Under the pieces are notes generated by a model that searched no databases, had not been told where the DNA came from, and worked only from the letters and a program-made list of their open reading frames with translations. A stretch of 51,604 bases of DNA from Lysobacterales bacterium (lineage in GTDB: Bacteria; Pseudomonadota; Gammaproteobacteria; Xanthomonadales; Xanthomonadaceae), in NCBI GenBank assembly GCA_017302035.1, contig JAFLEA010000016.1:1-51604 (forward strand), written 5' to 3'. Every line of letters begins with the position of its first letter. The first letter of the stretch is position 1. Position numbers and translations under genes: made by a program. Of the stretch, positions 38,238-44,733 are shown in pieces.

Positions 38238-38537
38238 TCAGCCGAACATCCCGAGGAGCACGAAGAGAACCGTCGGTAGTATGACAAGCGCTCCGATCAG
38301 CCCCATGAGGCCGCACGCCGTGATGGCCCAGATTTGACCTGCGTTGAAGTGACCGGCACTCCGATGTTGAGCTTGAGCAGCGGCGAAGGGATGGAGGCGC
38401 TCCGCGCGCCTCCGAAGAAGACGTGAGAGCACAGGTCCAATGACGAGGCCGAATGGGCCCGTCAGCAGGACAGCGACGCAGAAGCACAGCGTGAAGCGTG
38501 CCTGCGGAGTCATCACCGAGACGGTAGGCGAGGTCAT
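38238..38537 (-). CDS. Small two-helix membrane protein
   Basis: A 99-residue protein with two hydrophobic stretches: FTLCFCVAVLLTGPFGLVIG (about 15-34) and IWAITACGLMGLIGALVILP (about 69-88). The loop between them is Arg-rich. The ATG lies seven bases after the stop of the upstream lipoprotein gene, so they are co-transcribed. Family not recognised. Confidence 0.55.
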   Translation of the reverse strand: MTSPTVSVMTPQARFTLCFCVAVLLTGPFGLVIGPVLSRLLRRRAERLHPFAAAQAQHRSAGHFNAGQIWAITACGLMGLIGALVILPTVLFVLLGMFG

Positions 38538-38544
38538 GGCCGGC

Positions 38545-38868
38545 TCAGGGCTTGTGCGCCGTCCAGGTGCCCGACGCCTTGGAGAACCGAACCGGTTCCA
38601 CAAACGGCCTGGCTTGCGGGGTGCCGGCGATGTCCAGAACGACGGAGCCGCCCACGTCACACACCACGCCGTCGGCCGTCTCCGACTTCCGACAACCGCT
38701 CAGATCGAAGTCCCGGTATTCCCTCACCTGGACAGCGCTGCCCATTGCCCTTTCGAACGTGGCCGTGATGGCTTTCTGAGCCTCGGCATCCGAGGGCTTG
38801 CTGCCACCGCAGGCGGTCAACGCCAAGGCAGCAGAGAGGGCGAGGGTGGCGTTGCGAAAGATGGTCAT
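38545..38868 (-). CDS. Small lipoprotein
   Basis: A 107-residue predicted lipoprotein. MTIFRNATLALSAALALTAC is a type II signal with lipobox LTAC (Cys20), followed by Gly-Gly-Ser. The mature part has two further cysteines (SGCRKSE, VVCDVGG) that could form a disulfide, and ends in a SGTWTAHKP strand. AGGAAGAG precedes the ATG. Middle gene of the leftward trio. No family recognised. Confidence 0.7.
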   Translation of the reverse strand: MTIFRNATLALSAALALTACGGSKPSDAEAQKAITATFERAMGSAVQVREYRDFDLSGCRKSETADGVVCDVGGSVVLDIAGTPQARPFVEPVRFSKASGTWTAHKP

Positions 38869-38903
38869 GGTCTCTTCCTGGTTGAGTTGGGAGGGCGGGG
38901 CGG

Positions 38904-39659
38904 TCACTTATCGCGGTTGCCGGCGGAGTCGAAGCCCGCGATCCACATGCGGGTGTCCCGGAAGGGCGTGAGGATTCCCGAAGGACCGGGATAGAGGTCT
39001 TCCGCGCGCAGGTAGCCGGAAGCCCACGCCGCGCTCAGCGCCACCTTCCGGGCCTGCTCGGCCACCCCATCGCGGGACGTGGTGACGTTGAAGGGCTCCC
39101 GGGGCGGGTTCGGCCCTGTCGTCCGCTGGTCACCCGTGTTCGGTTTCCCTGGGCGCACCCTCAGCCCCACCATGAGATCTGTCGTGGCCTTCGCCCGAGC
39201 GTTGTCGTTGAGCTCGGCCTCTTCGCCCAGGTCGTCCCGGATGGTCAGTGGTGCATCGGCGCACGCTTGGAAGGTCTCGGTGGTGGATGCGGTGGCGCTG
39301 GTCCAGATCCGCGCTTCGACCGTCCAGCAGGGCAGGCTGGCTCCCCACTCCTTGAAGCTGAGCGCCACTCGGGGCCAGTCGAGGCGGCCCATCTGAGCCT
39401 GCTGGTGGTCCTCGTTCTTGAACAGTCCGACGATCTTCCCGGCACCGCTGATGGGGGTGTAGAGCGGGCCTGCCTGGGTGCTGGTGCTGGTGCTGGAGCG
39501 GGGCTTGGCGCCGATCATCCGCTGCCCAGCGTCCTTGAGGCTGCCGCCCAGTTGGCGGAAGAAGCCGGGCTTCTGCTCCGGCTGGTCCTGGGCGAGGGTG
39601 GAAAAGCTGGTCAGTGCCAGCGTTAGGAGCGCAAGGGCTCCGTGTCCTGCGTGCTTCAT
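38904..39659 (-). CDS. Secreted protein of unknown function
   Basis: A 251-residue protein with a signal peptide (MKHAGHGALALLTLALTSFS, cleavage likely after LA-Q near residue 23). The mature part contains FFRQLGGSLKDAGQRMIGAK, a Ser/Thr linker, and a beta-rich region with two cysteines (LPCWTVEARIW, FQACADAPL). It ends in RMWIAGFDSAGNRDK. First gene of a three-gene leftward unit with a lipoprotein and a membrane protein. Not recognised as phage, pilus or secretion protein. Confidence 0.65.
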   Translation of the reverse strand: MKHAGHGALALLTLALTSFSTLAQDQPEQKPGFFRQLGGSLKDAGQRMIGAKPRSSTSTSTQAGPLYTPISGAGKIVGLFKNEDHQQAQMGRLDWPRVALSFKEWGASLPCWTVEARIWTSATASTTETFQACADAPLTIRDDLGEEAELNDNARAKATTDLMVGLRVRPGKPNTGDQRTTGPNPPREPFNVTTSRDGVAEQARKVALSAAWASGYLRAEDLYPGPSGILTPFRDTRMWIAGFDSAGNRDK

Positions 39660-39675
39660 GTGTGGCCCCTGTAGA

Positions 39676-39703
39676 CCGACGAGTCGTCGGCATTTACGAT
39701 AAT
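39676..39703 (+). promoter_or_regulatory. Palindromic operator and -10 between trio and XRE gene
   Basis: CCGACGA (39676-39682) and TCGTCGG (39684-39690) form a perfect inverted repeat around one G. GATAAT at 39698-39703 is a -10-like element for the rightward XRE gene. The site lies in the divergent gap and is a candidate operator for that XRE protein. Confidence 0.5.
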
Positions 39704-39769
39704 CGCAGATGTGCAGACGGGGTCCAACCGGCACACTTAGGGGAGTTCAGCTGCCGTGCAATTTCCTCC

Positions 39770-40111
39770 ATGCCCCAGCCCAAAACGCCGGCGACGGTCT
39801 ATGGCAAGCGCCTGCGCAGTGCGCGGCTGGCCAAGGGCTGGACGCAGGCCGACTTGGCCAAGCGGATTGGCATGGTGGATACCGTGTCCGGGGCCACGCG
39901 CGTGAGCCGCTACGAAACCGGCACACACGATCCGGATCCGGCCACCGCGGAGGCGCTAGCGAAAGCGCTCGGTCTGCCCCTGGCTTATTTCCACGCCACG
40001 TCAGACGTGTTGGCAGAGATCATCCTTGTGGTCTCTCAGCTGCCGGTCTCAAAGCAGAAGGCGGCGCTGGAGCACCTCCGCCAGATGGCGGATAAAGTGG
40101 CAAAAAGTTAG
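39770..40111 (+). CDS. XRE-family transcriptional regulator
   Basis: A 113-residue protein. The helix-turn-helix covers about residues 10-67 (YGKRLRSARLAKGWTQADLA, VSRYETGTHDPDP). A short C-terminal helix (LPVSKQKAALEHLRQMADKV) could serve dimerisation. The ATG at 39770 is chosen as the start of the homologous part; the frame is open far upstream without a convincing start. It is divergent from the envelope trio and probably controls it and itself. Confidence 0.85.
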   Translation: MPQPKTPATVYGKRLRSARLAKGWTQADLAKRIGMVDTVSGATRVSRYETGTHDPDPATAEALAKALGLPLAYFHATSDVLAEIILVVSQLPVSKQKAALEHLRQMADKVAKS

Positions 40112-40225
40112 TCCTGAGCAATTTCGCAGGATAAGGCCGCTCTAACGGACTCCCGATCGCTGGCTTTGCCGCAATCCGACGGCAAGGCACGTCGACACGA
40201 CGATCTGGCAGCGCATAGCCGTGGC
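40112..40225. other. Gap between XRE and CoiA-like genes
   Basis: Convergent gap of 114 bases; no gene, and no strong terminator hairpin seen. Confidence 0.4.
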
Positions 40226-40882
40226 CTAGATCTTTAGCGTCTTCCTTGCGATAGCTCTATACCACGGGTCGATCTCCGCCTCGCTCATTTCAAACGGAAC
40301 AATCTCTAACGGGCTTGAGCGAGTGATTCGCCAGATTGATCGCCTCGGTATGTTGCGAAGATGCCAATAGTCGCTGGTCCCGGCGGATGGCTCTAAGACG
40401 AAGAAGATATCGTGCGATCGAGGTGCCTTGCCGTGGCCCGGAAAGAGATCCGCACAACAAAGAAGAACATAAGGAGTATAACCAGGATTGAAGCCTCTAA
40501 AGCTCCAGATGTCGTGGTCATTGGCGCGCTCGAGGAGAGCCAGGAGCTCTTTCCATGTCAGACCAGGGCACAGATGTCGACATCGTTCATAGATGCTTTC
40601 AAGATGTTGAAAAGTATATTCTTTCAAGCGTCTTGCATCGTCTTGGCTGCCGCGCGCAACTCTTGTGAAGATGTCGAAGGGTTTGGAATTCTCAGGCAAC
40701 GTGGGGCAATTCGATCCTCGATGATGCGCAAAGTGCGGCGTTACTTGAGTTGAAAGAGCCCCGCGAACCAGCACTTCTTCGCCGCAAACGGGGCACGTGG
40801 CCTTGTTATTACGGTTGTGGATTAGCCAGTCTTCAATTCGAATCAGGGGTGCACTAGATCCGCTCCTCAGCGCAACTTTCAT
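40226..40882 (-). CDS. CoiA-like zinc-site protein, unknown function
   Basis: A 218-residue protein. Near the N-terminus a CoiA-type signature is visible: CPVCGEEVLVRG, then TPHFAHHRGSNC, i.e. CxxC...HFAH...C. CoiA-like proteins include nuclease-like competence and phage-defence proteins. No clear PD-(D/E)XK core is recognisable behind it; the C-terminal half has SHDIFFVLEPS and RRSIWRITRS. A TTG start at 40900 gives six more residues and is possible. It stands alone. Confidence 0.55.
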   Translation of the reverse strand: MKVALRSGSSAPLIRIEDWLIHNRNNKATCPVCGEEVLVRGALSTQVTPHFAHHRGSNCPTLPENSKPFDIFTRVARGSQDDARRLKEYTFQHLESIYERCRHLCPGLTWKELLALLERANDHDIWSFRGFNPGYTPYVLLCCADLFPGHGKAPRSHDIFFVLEPSAGTSDYWHLRNIPRRSIWRITRSSPLEIVPFEMSEAEIDPWYRAIARKTLKI

Positions 40883-40950
40883 CGTGGGCTGCTCACTCAA
40901 CTGATGTTGAGCGATTCTACGCGCTCAGCCTGAGCGCGTGGAGAGTATCT

Positions 40951-41151
40951 TTAGCTTGATGCGGGCAGCTCGCCGATTGCTAGCAGTAGTTGATACCAGG
41001 CGACTAAACCCTCCGAGCTAAAGAACTCAGGATCGGGTGAGGCAGAGTAAGATTTCGGCAAGAAGACGATCCAGTGACCTTCTAGACCCGGTCTCTCGTC
41101 AGGTTCTATTGAGAATCCAGCTTCTCGAAGCTTTTTGACTGCGATGTTCAT
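40951..41151 (-). CDS. Small hypothetical protein
   Basis: A 66-residue product, MNIAVKKLREAGFSIEPDER... ending GELPASS. AGG precedes the ATG closely. Composition looks protein-like (helix, strand, helix), and it lies between two genes of the same direction. No family recognised. Confidence 0.45.
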   Translation of the reverse strand: MNIAVKKLREAGFSIEPDERPGLEGHWIVFLPKSYSASPDPEFFSSEGLVAWYQLLLAIGELPASS

Positions 41152-41253
41152 GGCCTGCTTCTAACTCGCTCCTGCGATTTGTCAAGACGATGAGCCACAT
41201 TTTCTCTAAGCCGCTGGGCTTCCCGTCCTAGTTCAACTGGATGGCACGCCTGC

Positions 41254-42654
41254 TCAGGGGAAGAACTTCTTTGGATCCATGAGCAGCTTGGCGAACTGAC
41301 CCCGCTGGTAAACCGGTAACTCAACTTTGGGCTGATAGAGCTCCAGCGCTTTGAGCTGCTTGGCGCGGGTAACCGACGGTCGCTTGTGCAGGTAGTGCCG
41401 GCGCAGGACTTCGACCCGGTCGCGCTGATCGCTGGTATGACCGGTGACCAACGCGATCTCCCTCTCCGGCACGTCCTGAACGTCGAGTTCGGTGGCCAGT
41501 GTGTGGCGGAAGGCATGGAATCCGATCCCTTTGGGGAAACCCAACGCCTTTAGGTAGCGCCCGAAGTCCACACCGAGTTGCTGGCTGTAACGTGCGTTCG
41601 TCTCTCCGGTCTTGCGGTTTACGCCCGCGGAAAGATGAGGAAATAGGCGAGGGTGGCCCGTGGCCTTCATGTCCTCGATGAAATCCAGGAAGCCCGCATC
41701 CAATAGTGGCTGGGCGATCGGCACCACGCGCATGCACCCTTTGCCCTTCATGCTTTGCCGGCTTTGACGTTGGCGCTTGGGGTCAGCAGCAAGATCCGCA
41801 TCGATGGTCTTTCGGAAAGCGAGACACCAGGTTCCTCGTTCCTGAAGGATGTCGATGAGCTTGAGCTGGCAGACCTCATTGATTCGGGCGCCGGTATACA
41901 GGCCGATCATAGGCGCCCACCACAGGTGCGGCTTCTTGGCCCACGGAATGAAGGTCTGCGGATTGAAGATGGCCTGGATCTCATCGTCCTCGAACAGTCG
42001 GATCGCCTTGTTCGGATCGATGGTGTAGTCCGGCTCAGGCTTCTTGAACGCGTCCATAGGTGAGGACGGAATGGCGCGACCGCGCACCAGGTGATTGAAG
42101 AAGGCGACCAGGAAGCGGCGATGACGTTCCTCGGTCGCAGGTGCCAGTGGCGGCACTTCCTGCTGCTTCCCGAGAGCGATGGCTTTCTGGAAAGACAGTG
42201 AACGAAGGAGGGGATCCGAAACCAAGTTCTTCGGTGCCCAGCGAAGCAGCTTCCAGAGTTCGTGGATGTGTTTGTAGTCGATGCGCGCGACGGAGATGTT
42301 TCCGCACGTCAGCAGGAGCATCTTAAGCGTGCGCTGCGTAGCGTCCACCGTCTTGGGGTCCAACTTACGCCGCCGCATGTCATCCAAGTGGTCATCAATT
42401 TCGTTCGCCAAGGGGCGAGCGGGAGTGCCCATGGGCAGGGGCTCTGGATACCGGGTTCCACCTTTCAGAGCCTTCTTCCGGCCGCTCTCGTCGAGGGCGG
42501 CCAAGATGCATTCTTGAAGATTGATGGCAGCTTCCCTGCCGTGGACGATGGCCTTGCTGATGCGAAAGCGCCCGACTTTGAGTCCCTCGAGTTGAAGGGT
42601 GCCGGCTGGAGCAGCAATGTAGTGGTTCAGAGCGGAGGAGAGCGATTGGTTCAT
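41254..42654 (-). CDS. Tyrosine site-specific integrase (island integrase 2)
   Basis: A 466-residue integrase unrelated in detail to integrase 1. Catalytic residues: Arg in LYTGARINEVCQL (near 255), HAFR in GFHAFRHTLATEL (near 380), His in LVTGHTSDQRD, and Tyr in RHYLHK (near 418). The core-binding domain lies near 85-185. The GGAAG ribosome site is inside the 3' arm of a hairpin (42661-42681). It may drive a separate element now nested in the island, or be a remnant of a second insertion; no second att pair was found by eye. Confidence 0.92.
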   Translation of the reverse strand: MNQSLSSALNHYIAAPAGTLQLEGLKVGRFRISKAIVHGREAAINLQECILAALDESGRKKALKGGTRYPEPLPMGTPARPLANEIDDHLDDMRRRKLDPKTVDATQRTLKMLLLTCGNISVARIDYKHIHELWKLLRWAPKNLVSDPLLRSLSFQKAIALGKQQEVPPLAPATEERHRRFLVAFFNHLVRGRAIPSSPMDAFKKPEPDYTIDPNKAIRLFEDDEIQAIFNPQTFIPWAKKPHLWWAPMIGLYTGARINEVCQLKLIDILQERGTWCLAFRKTIDADLAADPKRQRQSRQSMKGKGCMRVVPIAQPLLDAGFLDFIEDMKATGHPRLFPHLSAGVNRKTGETNARYSQQLGVDFGRYLKALGFPKGIGFHAFRHTLATELDVQDVPEREIALVTGHTSDQRDRVEVLRRHYLHKRPSVTRAKQLKALELYQPKVELPVYQRGQFAKLLMDPKKFFP

Positions 42655-42660
42655 GTCTAA

Positions 42661-42681
42661 CTTCCATCAGGATGATGGAAG
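42661..42681 (-). promoter_or_regulatory. Hairpin sequestering the integrase 2 ribosome site
   Basis: CTTCCATC (42661-42668) and GATGGAAG (42674-42681) pair perfectly around five bases. In the integrase 2 mRNA (minus strand) the 3' arm ends in GGAAG, six bases before the AUG. An additional stem AAATCG-TCTTG-CGATTT is at 42689-42705. Confidence 0.5.
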
Positions 42682-42705
42682 TAGGAGTAAATCGTCTTGC
42701 GATTT

Positions 42706-43038
42706 CGTCAACCGGGTTGATACAAAAATCTGCATCGATAGGAAACGCTTAGGCATTGGAGATTGGCAAGGTGAGCGTGCCCCGAAACGCAAAAACCGTT
42801 ACCTCACGATACTCGATTTGAATCAATCTCTTGCAGGACGATCGCGCTGATTTTCAGCAGTCATAACCGTACTGTTTGCAGTAAATAAGCTAACTAATCC
42901 AATCGAATCACTCGAGGTTAAGCTAACTAACCCGATTGGCGGCATGAACGCGAGATAAACAGTGTAAATTTTTGTTAGTTTTTATACTCTGTTTTCTTAT
43001 GATTTGCGTGCCACCGGGTGGTGGTGAGGAGACATGAC
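42706..43038. promoter_or_regulatory. AT-rich control region between integrase 2 and the 48-residue gene
   Basis: No gene is seen. TAAGCTAACTAA occurs twice, at 42886-42897 and 42919-42930, 33 bases apart (three helical turns). TTGTTA (42972) and TCTTAT (42995) with 17-base spacing, or TATACT at 42983, are promoter candidates for the rightward gene. It probably binds a regulator or recombination factor. Confidence 0.5.
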
Positions 43039-43185
43039 ATGGCTAAAAACGAGCAGACAGGCCCCAAGGCAGCGAAGGCCGCTAGCGATGTTTTGCGTGA
43101 CGGTCGCACCGGGAGCAAGTCAAAGACGGCGGCAGGCTCGGCATTGAGCCAAGCCCCTGACAAAAGTAAGAAGGGCAAGAAGTAG
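43039..43185 (+). CDS. Small basic Lys/Ala-rich protein (48 residues)
   Basis: MAKNEQTGPKAAKAASDVLR ... LSQAPDKSKKGKK, 48 residues with many Lys and Ala. GAGGAG precedes the ATG. It resembles a widespread family of short unannotated proteins containing the phrase TAAGSALSQ, often found on mobile elements. A 13-bp terminator follows directly, so it is transcribed on its own. Role unknown. Confidence 0.65.
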   Translation: MAKNEQTGPKAAKAASDVLRDGRTGSKSKTAAGSALSQAPDKSKKGKK

Positions 43186-43190
43186 AGTGG

Positions 43191-43229
43191 CAAAGGAAGC
43201 CAGTGGCGGTGCTTCGCTGGCTTCCTTTG
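43191..43229 (+). terminator. Terminator after the 48-residue gene
   Basis: CAAAGGAAGCCAG (43191-43203) and CTGGCTTCCTTTG (43217-43229) form a perfect 13-bp stem, five bases after the stop codon. It isolates SIR2-HerA from upstream transcription. Confidence 0.7.
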
Positions 43230-43236
43230 GTTTGCT

Positions 43237-43251
43237 CGTTACAGCGTAACG
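43237..43251 (+). promoter_or_regulatory. Palindrome upstream of SIR2-HerA
   Basis: CGTTAC (43237-43242) and GTAACG (43246-43251) flank AGC. It lies between the upstream terminator and the SIR2 gene, so it may be an operator for the defence operon. The rest of the gap (to 43431) shows no gene. Confidence 0.4.
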
Positions 43252-43431
43252 CGCAGTCACCAGAAGACTTTCCCAGAGCCTCATTTCGCTGCTAGTAGAA
43301 GACGTGATGTGCCCCCCAAAAATGGCGCGGTCAGCAGAGGAGGGCGGCCGAATGTAGACTGGGCCTTCGACAGGGGACGTTCTCGACCCGATTGCACGGG
43401 AGGGATCGCGCAGGGACGAAGGGAGGGGGGC

Positions 43432-44733
43432 ATGAGCGTCATCGCTTATCGTGGTGGAAAACCGATTTCGGACGAGGTTGAGTTCCAAGCGTATCTCGCG
43501 TCTCTCCTGAGATTGGAGAACGTGGGCCTGCTGCTGGGGGCCGGGGCGTCTTGCTCTGCTGGTGGACAGATAATGAGGGCTCTGTGGACCAGCTTCTTGG
43601 CGAAAAATGCGGCTGAGGCGGAATGGCTCTTCTCCCAAAAGTTCATCACAGAAGACGAGAAGAGGTTGCCGGCGCCTCCTCTTCCTGCGCTGCCTCCGGG
43701 CGCTGTGCCGATCCCACCCAATCCATTTATGGCGGCTCCGGTTGCAAGGCTGCCGAGCTTCGAAGTCCTTCTAGACAAGCTCGAGATCGCAATCCTTGAG
43801 TTGGAACGGCAAGGCAGCCAGGAACTAGCCCAAGCGCAGAAGGTGAGGACGGCCCTCTTTAGAGCCGTTGTAAGCGCCGCTAAGCTGAAGGAGGAATGGT
43901 GGACATCTCCGCTAGGCGCTGACCTAGCGCACGAGCTAGGGGCTCATCGGTCGATTCTTCAGAAGCTCACCGCCGCCCGACAGCCCGGCCAGCCGGCTCC
44001 TTGGGTTTTTACGACCAACTATGACCTGGCCATCGAATGGGCCGCGGAGTCGGTGGATCTTCAGGTCATCAATGGTTTCCTCGGTGTCCATAGCCGCCGG
44101 TTCTCACCTCAAAGTTTTGACCTCGGGTTTCGCAACGCTCAAGCCAAGGGTGAAGCCCGTTTTGGCGTCTACAACATCTACCTGGCAAAGCTCCACGGGT
44201 CACTGACATGGAAGGAGGTGGACCACAGCCTGTATGAGGTTCCGGCCTCCGAGGCATGGCGAGACCTAGATGAGTTTCTTACCGGCTTTGAAGAAACTTT
44301 GAGCTATCTGGTTCTTCCTCGTGCAGCCAAGTATCTACAGACCGTTGGGTATGTCATGGGCGAACTGCTGCGACGGTTCGCGGAGTTCATGGCCCGCCCG
44401 CAAACCGCCCTCATCATCAATGGCTATGGGTTCGGCGATGAGCACATCAACCGGCTCATCCGGTCCGCTTTGCTCAACCCGACGCTTCAAGTGGTCGTGT
44501 ATCTCCCCGAGTTCAACGGCGACCCCACCGCTGCCACGCTCCCGCAGACGGTGCGGAGACTGCTCTCCTTGCAATCCCCGCGCCTTACCATCGTCGGAGG
44601 CGGTAGCAGGGCCTATACCAGTGCATTGGCGGACGACCTCCCTGACCCCACTGTCTACGATCAGGAACTGGCGGACTTGCGAAGGCGACTGATGCCTGAG
44701 AAGCCTGACGCGGAGGAGGACGACGATCTATGA
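43432..44733 (+). CDS. SIR2-domain protein of a SIR2-HerA defence system
   Basis: A 433-residue protein. The NAD-binding SIR2 motifs are GAGAS (36-40, in LLLGAGASCSAGG), FTTNYDLAIEW with N196 and D198, and H255 in KLHGSLTW. INGYGFGDEHINRLI near 365 is the C-terminal signature of SIR2 defence proteins. Residues about 80-105 form a Pro-rich insert. A strong GGGAGGGGGG ribosome site precedes ATG 43432; the frame upstream to 43309 is rejected. In the described systems this protein cleaves NAD+ (or DNA) when activated with HerA. Its stop overlaps the HerA start (ATGA). Confidence 0.9.
   Translation: MSVIAYRGGKPISDEVEFQAYLASLLRLENVGLLLGAGASCSAGGQIMRALWTSFLAKNAAEAEWLFSQKFITEDEKRLPAPPLPALPPGAVPIPPNPFMAAPVARLPSFEVLLDKLEIAILELERQGSQELAQAQKVRTALFRAVVSAAKLKEEWWTSPLGADLAHELGAHRSILQKLTAARQPGQPAPWVFTTNYDLAIEWAAESVDLQVINGFLGVHSRRFSPQSFDLGFRNAQAKGEARFGVYNIYLAKLHGSLTWKEVDHSLYEVPASEAWRDLDEFLTGFEETLSYLVLPRAAKYLQTVGYVMGELLRRFAEFMARPQTALIINGYGFGDEHINRLIRSALLNPTLQVVVYLPEFNGDPTAATLPQTVRRLLSLQSPRLTIVGGGSRAYTSALADDLPDPTVYDQELADLRRRLMPEKPDAEEDDDL

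Noticed and set aside
41254-42654. Integrase 2 as marker of an island end
   Set aside because: No tRNA or repeated att sequence was found beside it, and the tRNA-Ser repeats enclose it.
42886-42930. Two 12-mers considered as a minimal CRISPR array
   Set aside because: Only two copies, too short, no cas gene in the window.
43309-43431. Upstream extension of the SIR2 frame
   Set aside because: Composition is not protein-like and the strong ribosome site lies directly before ATG 43432.
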